NCBI GenBank assembly: GCA_945931735.1
Contig: CAMEPN010000067.1
Coordinates: 1-8,160, forward strand
From: an uncultured Clostridia bacterium
GTDB taxonomy: Bacteria; Bacillota; Clostridia; Oscillospirales; Ruminococcaceae
Reading direction: 5' to 3'
Length of the DNA stretch: 8,160 nucleotides
The notes under the pieces are model-generated. The model had not been told where the DNA came from. It made no database searches and saw nothing but the letters and a program-made list of their open reading frames with translations. Position numbers and translations under genes: made by a program. Shown here one piece after another: positions 1 to 5,962 of this stretch. Every line of letters starts with the position of its first letter. Positions within the stretch are counted from its first letter, which is position 1.

Positions 1-861
1 GACGATGCCATACACGATATATCTGATTACGGATCTTCTCATCTGATGATAATTCGGGAATGCCGTATCCACGGAGAAAACCGGGATATGGCGCATCACC
101 GAATTCATGGAAATCATGGCTCATGATCGGATCACCGTAAAGCACCGCTGCAAAATCGACAAGTCCGGTCAGTTTTCCGTCCTTTATCATGACATTTCCG
201 GGCCATGTGTCTGTGTGGATAAATTTTGGCACTGCTGCTGTGTCAAGAACTCCGGAAAAGCTTTTAATAAGCTTGCGCAAATCGTTGGGCGTTATTCCGG
301 GGAGGTTTTGTGTGCTTTCTTCTTCAAAATCAAGCAGAAGCCAGTCAATCAGCAAATATACAAATTCACTGTTGCTGTCGCATTCGCTTTCGGGAATACC
401 GGGGATACCGAATTTTTATGCGGAAATATTGCAGATGCTTCTTGTAATCCTGCCCATTTCTTCCTGCACTTCCATACCTTGTTCATCGGTCATGTCCTTA
501 TTATCGGAAAGAGGCGAGCCTTCAATAAAGCTCATAAAGAAATATGGCACAGTACAAACCGTTCGGCTGTCATCATAGAATAACAGCTTTGGCATAGGAA
601 TATCGGCAGATTCATTCAATAATTTCAGCATTTGCACTTCCGTAGGTATGTACGCTCTTTCATGACGCATTACTTTGACGGAATCATCGGACGCCACTTT
701 AAGCACAAGCTTTTCGCTGTCAGATTTATCAGATAGACTGCACTGCAAAATCCGCCCGACAGCGGAGTTGCAGAAAAATTGCTTGGAGTATGTCCGAGAG
801 CTTTTTCCGTCATTGCTTGAATAACGTTATCCGGCAGCCATTTTTTTGTTACAGCATTCAT
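1..861 (-). pseudogene. Aminoglycoside/choline phosphotransferase-family kinase, broken and cut by the window edge
   Basis: This encodes an APH-fold small-molecule kinase that would transfer the ATP gamma-phosphate to an aminoglycoside or another hydroxylated substrate; the substrate cannot be told. The start is the ATG at 859-861, preceded by GGAAAGG (870-876) with 8 bases between. Translation begins MNAVTKKWLPDN and reaches GGFCSAVYLI. The frame must then shift by one base near 725-732 to continue as DKSDSEKLVLKVAS. A TAA stop at 416-418 then interrupts the same frame, which goes on as KFGIPGIPESECD. The Brenner motif HTDTWPGN (194-217) and the metal-binding DF (152-157) and DP (128-133) are intact, and the frame is open to base 2. 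Only one base of frame loss and one nonsense codon separate it from a full gene, so decay is recent or one lesion is a sequence error. It lies 73 bases behind the deaminase gene and probably shares its transcript. Confidence 0.85.
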
Positions 862-934
862 AATTATGACCTTTCCACTTCGGTTTTGTGGTTTGAGTCA
901 GCAAATCATCGTGTGAACGAATTTTAATTATCGG

Positions 935-1555
935 TCAAGGAGTATGTGAGAGTATATAATCGTATACTTCCGAAAAGGGTTTCTGCTCACGGGAAAAGGC
1001 GTCAAGTGTCTTCTCTCTGAACAGCTTTTCAGCAAGTATAACCGCGCGTTCGTTTGTTTCACGGAATCGGTTAAGCACAATGTCGCTTGCTCCCTGACTG
1101 ACATATCTGAATTCATGATAACTCTGAATAGTGAGCTGCACAAATTCCATTTCATCATCTGCAAAGGTATAGTCAAGGCGCTGTCCCATCAGATACGGGT
1201 CGATGTCTTTAAGATGAACGCAGCCGCAGTACATATCTCTTGCGGCGTATCTGAGGTGCTTTATGTTTGACATCACTGCTGTTCCCATACACATAGGGCA
1301 AGGTTCCATTGTCGCGTAAAGAACAAGCGTTTTGGGGTTATTCTGCGAAGTGTCGAGCCTGCGCAGAGCGTTTGCCTCAGCGTGGGAGATGTTTCTGTTC
1401 ACGGTGTCCGGTTCGTTTGAGCGATTATGTTCTCGCAGAATGATGTGACCGTTTTCTTCGGCTATAACAGCCCCGATCGGTATGCTGCCGCTTTTGAATG
1501 AAGCCCATGCTTCTTCAAACGCACACTGCCAAGCTTCGGATAAGTTGTTCCACAT
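935..1555 (-). CDS. Zinc-dependent nucleoside/base deaminase (CMP/dCMP deaminase fold)
   Basis: A 206-residue cytidine deaminase-like enzyme that hydrolytically removes an exocyclic amino group from a base, nucleoside or tRNA base. The zinc site is explicit: H58-A-E60 (zinc ligand His and proton-shuttling Glu) and P85-C86-P87-M88-C89 (two Cys ligands). The N-terminal half (SIPIGAVI near 24-31, then HAE, then EPCPMC) resembles the TadA and guanine deaminase branch. The protein is longer than a typical TadA of about 150-170 residues, because of a helical tail of some 50 residues after position 155, so a tRNA A34 role is not assumed. The ATG at 1553-1555 is fixed by AGGAGGT (1561-1567) with 5 bases between. 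A near-consensus sigma-A promoter lies at 1591-1619. The broken kinase gene follows 73 bases downstream. The substrate is unknown. Confidence 0.9.
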   Translation of the reverse strand: MWNNLSEAWQCAFEEAWASFKSGSIPIGAVIAEENGHIILREHNRSNEPDTVNRNISHAEANALRRLDTSQNNPKTLVLYATMEPCPMCMGTAVMSNIKHLRYAARDMYCGCVHLKDIDPYLMGQRLDYTFADDEMEFVQLTIQSYHEFRYVSQGASDIVLNRFRETNERAVILAEKLFREKTLDAFSREQKPFSEVYDYILSHTP

Positions 1556-1590
1556 ATTTTACCTCCTGATTAACTGACTAGTTTTTTTCT

Positions 1591-1619
1591 ATTATAGCAC
1601 GCTTTTGGGATTATATCAA
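1591..1619 (-). promoter_or_regulatory. Sigma-A promoter of the deaminase gene
   Basis: On the minus strand the -35 box TTGATA (1614-1619) and the -10 box TATAAT (1591-1596) are separated by exactly 17 bases. Transcription would start near 1584, about 29 bases before the deaminase ATG. The -35 box overlaps one arm of a strong inverted repeat (1615-1648), so the hairpin or a protein bound there could affect promoter use. Confidence 0.75.
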
Positions 1620-1648
1620 GCCTTAACCGGCAGATGGGTTGGCTTGAT
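1615..1648. repeat. Inverted repeat in the gap between two leftward genes
   Basis: The arms ATCAAGCC (1615-1622) and GGCTTGAT (1641-1648) are perfect complements. Inside them AACC (1625-1628) pairs with GGTT (1637-1640), leaving a TT bulge and an 8-base loop GGCAGATG. That is 12 base pairs in total. It lies 41 bases past the stop codon of the exonuclease/zinc gene, a good position for a terminator. However, the minus-strand sequence after it is not a U-run (ATAATCCC), so an operator or attenuator role over the deaminase promoter is equally possible. Confidence 0.6.
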
Positions 1649-1658
1649 TTGTATTCTT

Positions 1659-1672
1659 ATCACAGTTGTGAT
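1659..1672. repeat. 14-bp palindrome, possible operator
   Basis: ATCACA (1659-1664) and TGTGAT (1667-1672) are exact complements around a 2-base centre. The spacing is too tight for an RNA hairpin, so a dimeric protein-binding site is the more natural reading. It sits 40 bases upstream of the deaminase -35 box and 17 bases past the end of the exonuclease gene. No regulator is encoded nearby. It may be chance. Confidence 0.25.
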
Positions 1673-1688
1673 GACATATGTAGAGAGG

Positions 1689-3272
1689 CTACACATGGGA
1701 TTCCTTATACTTGTGGGATAGTCTTGCGTCATGCCTTTTTACATAGAGGAATGTATCCGTCAGCGACAGAAACACACGCGGCTGTGTGTGGTATTCTTCG
1801 GTTCTTGCGTCAATCACAAGGTTTATGTGATACAAGCGGACAGGATATGAGTTAAGGTCAATCTTCCACTTGCCAACAAGGGTTTCAAGATAAAAGAAGT
1901 CCTCGTCATATTCGCAGCTAAAGCTGCTGTCTTTACACATCGACTCAATTTCGCTTACGGACTCCGAGTCGCGTTTGCGGTTGGATATCGGAACAGACAC
2001 CAATACGTTATTCTTTGCAGAGGGCTTGCACTTTTTGCAAGGCGTATGTCCTGAATTAAGCGCTTCCTGATAGGTTCTGTATCCGTGCAGATTGCTGAGT
2101 TCTTTCAGCTTCGGACAGGAGCGAAGATGAAAGTTATTGTAGCCAAAACCCGACCAGAAAGCAAAACCCGGTTGGGTCAGCGTGATGATATCTTTCCTCT
2201 CTGCTTCGCTGAGTGAACTGTTGTTAAGCAGCTCACTGCGTTCTTTAAGCGCTTCTTGCTGGCGTGCGACCGCAGTCTTTATTGACTTGCTGTTGGATTT
2301 TTTGGAGAATTTGGACTTTGCATTCTTTAGTTCGGCAGGAGTTGAGCCGGGCTTAACAAACGGAGCCGGATTGCATAACCGACATGGATTTCGCCCTGTA
2401 GCTGCTGCGGTATTATAGTCACCCGTTCCTCGAATTTCTCTTGCGGAAAGAATTGCACGGCAGTTCGGCGTGTGAAACACTAATGATTTTGGAGCGAAAA
2501 CGTACTTAAAGCTTATCCTTGAAAGTATATCACGGTTTCGCTCTCGCAGTGCCGTTTGGAACTCTCTTTTACAGCACTTGCAGGCTTTATAGCCTTTTCG
2601 GAGCGCCGTTGTAAAATTAGGATAGTTAATTGTGTCGCCGTCGGATATATTTTTACAACAGCGTGAATGAATAGTATTTGTGGATTTGTCGTAGACATAA
2701 AGAAGCGTTTGTACCACCCTTTCAGGGTTCGGACGAGGACAGGGCTTCAATAGTTCCGATTGCGGATATTTTAACGTCTGCAATAGCTCACGCATTACAC
2801 GAACATCGTTTTTTGAGCAGTGTTTGAGGTGACTCTTGACTTTTATTCCTCTTTTTGCAGCAATATGGTAAGCGCTGCCGCAGGAATTGCGCTGACCTTT
2901 AAGGAAGTCATATATACGCACCCTTATGCTTATTGCCTCGGGTAGGCTGCCGGTTTCGGAACAATCGGCGGCAAACTTTTGAAACACTTCATTTGATTGA
3001 TTCAGCCACCAAAGGAGCGTATCATTGCCCAGCCAAATCAGAAAGTCAGAAAAAACCTCTGCTGCGCTGTCGGCATTTTGGAAATCTTCCGGAGAGCCGC
3101 CGTTGAATGCAACCGATGTCCGCTCATCAATAGCGTTGTCAATGGGTTTGATAAAGGAATAAAAGGAGTTTACCTGTTTCCAGTTGCCGTCAACCCGCGC
3201 TGCGGCAAGCTGTACCGGCGAAATCTCTCCTTTTGCGGTTGTTACCCATTCTATGTCTGCAATCACATACAT
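1689..3272 (-). CDS. DEDDh exonuclease-like protein with three Ada-type zinc modules
   Basis: A 527-residue protein with no signal peptide or membrane segment, so presumably cytoplasmic. Residues 1-165 look like a DnaQ-type 3'-5' exonuclease: D6-I-E8 is the Exo I motif and H151 with D156 (H-x4-D) is Exo III. In the Exo II region (W88-W89...N94) the usual Asp is not seen, so activity may be altered. Three repeats follow, each H-x3-C-x24/25-C-x2-C: H202/C206/C231/C234, H267/C271/C297/C300 and H382/C386/C412/C415. They resemble the small Ada-like metal-binding modules often attached to nucleases. A basic linker (about 313-348) separates repeats two and three. Residues 455-515 form a further C-terminal module that I do not recognise. 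The ATG at 3270-3272 is chosen for GGAGGAG (3281-3287) 8 bases away and because residue 1 opens straight into the Exo I strand. It ends with TAG. The polymer it acts on is unknown. Confidence 0.8.
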   Translation of the reverse strand: MYVIADIEWVTTAKGEISPVQLAAARVDGNWKQVNSFYSFIKPIDNAIDERTSVAFNGGSPEDFQNADSAAEVFSDFLIWLGNDTLLWWLNQSNEVFQKFAADCSETGSLPEAISIRVRIYDFLKGQRNSCGSAYHIAAKRGIKVKSHLKHCSKNDVRVMRELLQTLKYPQSELLKPCPRPNPERVVQTLLYVYDKSTNTIHSRCCKNISDGDTINYPNFTTALRKGYKACKCCKREFQTALRERNRDILSRISFKYVFAPKSLVFHTPNCRAILSAREIRGTGDYNTAAATGRNPCRLCNPAPFVKPGSTPAELKNAKSKFSKKSNSKSIKTAVARQQEALKERSELLNNSSLSEAERKDIITLTQPGFAFWSGFGYNNFHLRSCPKLKELSNLHGYRTYQEALNSGHTPCKKCKPSAKNNVLVSVPISNRKRDSESVSEIESMCKDSSFSCEYDEDFFYLETLVGKWKIDLNSYPVRLYHINLVIDARTEEYHTQPRVFLSLTDTFLYVKRHDARLSHKYKESHV

Positions 3273-3280
3273 CACTTGCG

Positions 3281-3287
3281 CTCCTCC
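3281..3287 (-). promoter_or_regulatory. Ribosome binding site that fixes the exonuclease start
   Basis: GGAGGAG on the minus strand lies 8 bases before the ATG at 3270-3272. The frame is open further upstream to a TTG at 3342-3344, but that codon falls inside the -35 box of the promoter, so the extra 24 residues cannot be in the message. Confidence 0.85.
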
Positions 3288-3315
3288 AATCTTCCCGAAC
3301 AATGCCTTTGGCATA

Positions 3316-3344
3316 ATTATAACACTAACAGCGCTGCATTTCAA
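3316..3344 (-). promoter_or_regulatory. Sigma-A promoter of the exonuclease/zinc gene
   Basis: On the minus strand, TTGAAA (3339-3344) and TATAAT (3316-3321) are 17 bases apart. The predicted transcript start is near 3309, giving a leader of about 36 bases that contains the GGAGGAG site. It diverges from the NADAR promoter at 3447-3475. Confidence 0.75.
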
Positions 3345-3378
3345 TAGAGGAATAGGTTAAAACTGTGCCCAAAATGAC

Positions 3379-3415
3379 ACAGAAATCTATTGCGCAGGAT
3401 TTTTGAGGTTTCTGT
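3379..3415. repeat. Imperfect inverted repeat between the divergent promoters
   Basis: ACAGAAA (3379-3385) and TTTCTGT (3409-3415) are complementary, and the match extends imperfectly inwards to ACAGAAATCT against ACAGAAACCT. The centres lie about three helical turns apart, between the two outward-facing promoters. A shared operator is possible but unproven. Apart from this I see nothing in the 100 bases between the promoters. Confidence 0.25.
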
Positions 3416-3446
3416 CCATAAAGTGATACAATTTTGCTTTATGCTA

Positions 3447-3475
3447 TTGACACATGGTAGAATGTGATATATAAT
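3447..3475 (+). promoter_or_regulatory. Perfect-consensus sigma-A promoter of the NADAR gene
   Basis: TTGACA (3447-3452), a 17-base spacer and TATAAT (3470-3475) match the sigma-A consensus at all twelve positions. Transcription should start near 3482, which places the first in-frame ATG (3483) at the very 5' end of the message and favours the ATG at 3504. Such a perfect promoter implies strong expression unless a repressor acts there. Confidence 0.9.
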
Positions 3476-3490
3476 AAGGAAAATGAGTAT

Positions 3491-3495
3491 GGAGG
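3491..3495 (+). promoter_or_regulatory. Ribosome binding site that fixes the NADAR start
   Basis: GGAGG ends 8 bases before the ATG at 3504-3506. The alternative ATG at 3483 has only AAGGAA directly abutting it and would be at the predicted transcript 5' end. Confidence 0.8.
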
Positions 3496-3503
3496 CAAAT
3501 GTT

Positions 3504-4298
3504 ATGAACACTAATATGCAGCAAATAATCGGCTTCCACAAGCCCGACGAGCCGCACGGCTGCTTCAGCAACTGGTACCCTGCGGAGTTTGAGTTAGCGG
3601 GAATCTGCTATGCAAACTCCGAGCAATATATGATGTATCAGAAGGTACGGCTCGGGAAAAGGTTAGACCTTGAAGATATGATAATGAGAACCCGCTCCCC
3701 TGCTATGGCTAAGGAGTACGCGGGCAAAGACTATTTCACGGAGTTCGCGAGCATAAAGCCTGTCTGGGACAAGATTTGCAGGAATGTCGTCAAGCGCGGC
3801 GTGCGTGCGAAGTTCGCGCAAAATCCTGCTATGCTTGAGGAACTTCTCGGGACGGGAAACGCGCTGCTTGCCGAGTGCGCAGGCAACGACACGATATGGG
3901 GCATTGGTATCAACCTGCACGACGAATCGTGGAAGGATGTTCGCAACTGGCGCGGCAGAAACTACCTCGGAATCATTCTGATGGAACTGCGCGAGGAATT
4001 CAGAGCCGAAATTGCGCGCAGCGGCGCGGTTGAGTTCGAGTGCTTCTTCGAAGCCGAGGCGAACGAGGTGTGGCAAATGACCGCGGGCGAACTTCGGATG
4101 CACCCGCAATACTACACCGCAATTCACACCTACGCGTACACGCTCCCTGTCGGGAAAACGCGCGACAGTTTCTATTACGGCAACACGCTTGAAGGCTGGG
4201 AAACCGAAATGCGGACGACTTTCTCCGGCGGGCTGCCGAGTGCGGGGTTCTATGAGATGAAGCAGGAGGTTTATGAGATATTCCGCAGGAACAGATAA
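3504..4298 (+). CDS. NADAR-family (YbiA-like) N-glycosidase with a C-terminal extension
   Basis: A 264-residue protein. Residues 6-165 are a complete NADAR domain: GCFSNWYPAEF (19-29), the conserved Glu in NSEQYMMYQK (38-47), and the C-terminal signature IWGIGI (131-136) ... NWRGRNYLGIILMELR (148-163). Members of this family cleave N-glycosidic bonds. YbiA acts on reactive riboflavin-pathway intermediates, and others remove ADP-ribose from guanine bases in DNA or RNA, sometimes as antitoxins of DarT. Which reaction applies here is not visible, and no DarT-like toxin is encoded nearby. Residues 170-264 form an extension beyond the usual family length of about 150-170 residues, rich in aromatic and acidic residues, that I do not recognise. 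The gene stands alone between its own perfect promoter and the promoter of the next gene, 147 bases ahead of that gene's start. It ends with TAA. Confidence 0.85.
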   Translation: MNTNMQQIIGFHKPDEPHGCFSNWYPAEFELAGICYANSEQYMMYQKVRLGKRLDLEDMIMRTRSPAMAKEYAGKDYFTEFASIKPVWDKICRNVVKRGVRAKFAQNPAMLEELLGTGNALLAECAGNDTIWGIGINLHDESWKDVRNWRGRNYLGIILMELREEFRAEIARSGAVEFECFFEAEANEVWQMTAGELRMHPQYYTAIHTYAYTLPVGKTRDSFYYGNTLEGWETEMRTTFSGGLPSAGFYEMKQEVYEIFRRNR

Positions 4299-4313
4299 TA
4301 TGCAATTCGAAGT

Positions 4314-4342
4314 TTTTGTCATCGGATTTTGTGTTTTGTCAT
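4314..4342 (+). repeat. Direct repeat TTTTGTCAT upstream of a promoter
   Basis: The 9-mer TTTTGTCAT occurs at 4314-4322 and again at 4334-4342, exactly 20 bases apart (about two helical turns) and ending 9 bases before the -35 box at 4352. This geometry suits an activator or repressor site, although the region is T-rich and chance is possible. Confidence 0.3.
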
Positions 4343-4351
4343 TTTTAGGTA

Positions 4352-4380
4352 TAGACATTCTTGAGATTATCTGGTATAAT
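4352..4380 (+). promoter_or_regulatory. Extended -10 promoter of the RNase H-like gene
   Basis: TAGACA (4352-4357) is followed 17 bases later by TATAAT (4375-4380), and the -10 is preceded by TGG, giving the TGnTATAAT extended form. The transcript should start near 4387, leaving a leader of about 58 bases to the ATG at 4445. Confidence 0.8.
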
Positions 4381-4444
4381 TCACATAAGAGGCAACCTGT
4401 AAATGTCACCAAAACCTACTTCGACAACGAAACGGAGCGAGAAT

Positions 4445-5470
4445 ATGAACGACCTTGAAATACTGAAGCACGCGCAGGAGTACGTAACGAAGCTGTCTAA
4501 GGGTATTGATCCGCTGACGGACAAGTCTGCCGCGGAGAGCGACCTTATCCGCAATCCGAAGATACAGCAGTGCCTAGAATATGTGGCGGGTGTTCTTAAA
4601 CGCGATATCGCAGCGTGGGAAGGCTCACTATCGGCGCGAAGCTGCGGCAAAGGGGCGTTTGGCATTACCGATGAGGAAAAGCAGGCGCTTTTTTCTGTTG
4701 AGGGCACGGTGTATCTGAAGGATATTGCCGACCTCGTAAACTCCGTTGCCGCAAAGAAGGGTTGCTACAAATTCCAGCCGAAGTGGATTAACAACTACCT
4801 GCTGAGTATTGGTATGCTAAAAGAACAGAACGGGCGCAAAATACCTACCGAGGATGGCAAAGCCCTTGGCATAATCCCACAGGAAAAATACAGCGAGCGC
4901 ATAGGAACATACTATGTCAACACCTTTTCGCCCTCGGCGCAGCAGTTTATTCTTGACAACATCGACGCCGTAATAGCCTTTGCAAGTTCTAACAGTAACG
5001 ATTCAAGCGAACAGCCGAAATCACAGGGTAAAACCCGCTCGTTCACAAATCTTGCCTATCCGCCGGGGCAAAGTGTAGAACAGTTCTGCGCTGATAATTC
5101 CGATAAGTGCATTATCATGTCCGCGGGAAGCTGCATTATTGAAAGCGAGGCGGGAGCGTACTCTGCGGCGCTGTTGTTCAATGGCAGGGCTAAATTCGTC
5201 TCCAAAGAGGGCATTAAAACCCGCTCGGCGAACTACTGCATTCTGCAAGGTCTGCTTGACGCGGCGAGAATGCTGAAAAAGCCGACAGAAGTTGTTCTGC
5301 TGACATCTACCCCGCTTGGTTTTAACTCAAAGAGCAGTCCCAACAAAGCACTCATTGATGAAGTACTGAGCGAGCTTGCGGCTAGAGAATGTACAGTGTA
5401 TATTGCAAGCTGCAACGGCAGAGGAGAGGAGCTTGTGAACCTTATTAATGCGTATAGGATAAACGGATAG
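4445..5470 (+). CDS. Protein with degenerate RNase H-like C-terminal domain
   Basis: A 341-residue soluble protein of unknown function. Residues 1-55 are a helical module with KLSKGIDPLTD (16-26) and a CLEYVAGVLK stretch (43-52). Residues 72-175 look like a winged-helix-type segment with FQPKWINNYLLSIGML (110-125) and PTEDGKALGI (134-143). After a Ser/Asn/Gln-rich linker (180-195), residues 220-335 follow an RNase H-like strand-helix order: IIMSAGSC, GAYSAALLFNG, a helix near 262-278, then VVLLTSTPLG. Where active RNase H has catalytic Asp in TDG and TDS motifs, this protein has Ser (S226 and S288), and no matching Glu is seen in the helix, so it is probably not catalytic. The ATG at 4445 has GGAG (4434-4437) 7 bases upstream. 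An in-frame ATG at 4403 has only AGAGG at the extreme 5' end of the message. The fold assignment is from pattern alone. Confidence 0.75.
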   Translation: MNDLEILKHAQEYVTKLSKGIDPLTDKSAAESDLIRNPKIQQCLEYVAGVLKRDIAAWEGSLSARSCGKGAFGITDEEKQALFSVEGTVYLKDIADLVNSVAAKKGCYKFQPKWINNYLLSIGMLKEQNGRKIPTEDGKALGIIPQEKYSERIGTYYVNTFSPSAQQFILDNIDAVIAFASSNSNDSSEQPKSQGKTRSFTNLAYPPGQSVEQFCADNSDKCIIMSAGSCIIESEAGAYSAALLFNGRAKFVSKEGIKTRSANYCILQGLLDAARMLKKPTEVVLLTSTPLGFNSKSSPNKALIDEVLSELAARECTVYIASCNGRGEELVNLINAYRING

Positions 5471-5562
5471 TAAATTGAATAGCGAAAATGCCTTGAAATG
5501 ACCTATTAATATAAGTGTACTTGTCAAGCACTATTTGGGGCGAATTTCGGGTCAATTTATTA

Positions 5563-5591
5563 TTGCTTTTTGAAATATCTTGTGATATAAT
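5563..5591 (+). promoter_or_regulatory. Extended -10 promoter of the MazG-like/helicase operon
   Basis: TATAAT (5586-5591) is preceded by TGA, giving TGnTATAAT. The -35 region TTGCTT (5563-5568) is 17 bases upstream and matches four of six positions. The predicted start near 5598 leaves a leader of about 33 bases to the ATG at 5631. The 92 bases between the previous stop and this promoter hold no gene and no convincing terminator. Confidence 0.65.
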
Positions 5592-5630
5592 TATCTGAAT
5601 GACAATAAATTCTATAATTCGGAGGCGCTT

Positions 5631-5948
5631 ATGCCAACAATAACACACAACAAACTCGTCCGCGATAAAATCCCCGAGATAATCACCTCTGCGGGCAAGC
5701 AGGCGGTAACGCGCGTGCTGTCAGACGAAGAATACCTCGCCGAGCTTGACAGAAAGCTGAACGAGGAATGTGCCGAGTACCAAGCCGACAAGAGCCTTGA
5801 GGAAATGGCAGATGTGCTTGAGGTGTTGTACGCTATCGCCGAGGCGCGGGGGTATTCTGTGGAGGAACTGGAGCGCGTAAGGGCGGCAAAAGCCGACAAG
5901 CGCGGCAGGTTTGCCGAAAGAATATTCCTTGAAAAGGTTGTTGAATAA
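5631..5948 (+). CDS. MazG-type nucleoside triphosphate pyrophosphohydrolase
   Basis: A 105-residue all-alpha NTP pyrophosphohydrolase of the MazG/phosphoribosyl-ATP pyrophosphohydrolase superfamily. It opens with the family signature NKLVRDKIPEII (7-18). The metal-binding motif is E45-E46-x2-E49 with E58-x2-D61. It is full length for the small stand-alone type. Family members hydrolyse an NTP or modified NTP to the monophosphate and pyrophosphate with Mg2+, usually as house-cleaning of aberrant nucleotides. Some are linked to starvation or phage responses. The exact nucleotide is unknown. GGAGG (5621-5625) lies 5 bases before the ATG. The stop TAA is 14 bases from the ATG of the nuclease-helicase, so the two are very likely co-transcribed and this enzyme may serve the same process. 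Confidence 0.9.
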   Translation: MPTITHNKLVRDKIPEIITSAGKQAVTRVLSDEEYLAELDRKLNEECAEYQADKSLEEMADVLEVLYAIAEARGYSVEELERVRAAKADKRGRFAERIFLEKVVE

Positions 5949-5962
5949 CAGGAGAGTGCGAA

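Noticed and set aside
416..418. Stop-codon readthrough or recoding of TAA in the kinase gene
   Set aside because: TAA ends normal genes here (4296-4298 and 5946-5948) and the same gene also carries a frameshift, so simple decay fits better.
107..583. Open frames on the plus strand across the left end
   Set aside because: They lie antisense to the conserved kinase frame, have no ribosome binding site, and their translations show no family pattern.
3273..3344. Longer start (TTG at 3342-3344) for the exonuclease gene
   Set aside because: The codon lies in the -35 box, and a strong ribosome binding site sits before the ATG at 3270-3272.
3483..3503. ATG at 3483 as the NADAR start
   Set aside because: The predicted transcript begins about one base before it, and GGAGG at 3491-3495 serves the ATG at 3504.
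3504..4298. DarT-NADAR toxin-antitoxin pair
   Set aside because: The NADAR half is present, but no neighbouring protein shows ADP-ribosyltransferase features.
3663..4412. Long minus-strand frame opposite the NADAR gene
   Set aside because: It is an antisense shadow in GC-rich coding DNA. The plus strand carries clear family motifs and a promoter.
4403..4444. ATG at 4403 as the RNase H-like start
   Set aside because: Its weak AGAGG would be at the extreme 5' end of the message. The ATG at 4445 has GGAG at good spacing.
5514..5532. Hairpin AGTG-TA-CTT/AAG-CACT as a terminator
   Set aside because: It has a 3-base loop, a bulge and no following T-run; too weak to call.
5613..5618. Second TATAAT before the MazG-like gene
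   Set aside because: It is only 2 bases from the ribosome binding site and has no -35 box, so transcripts would lack the binding site.
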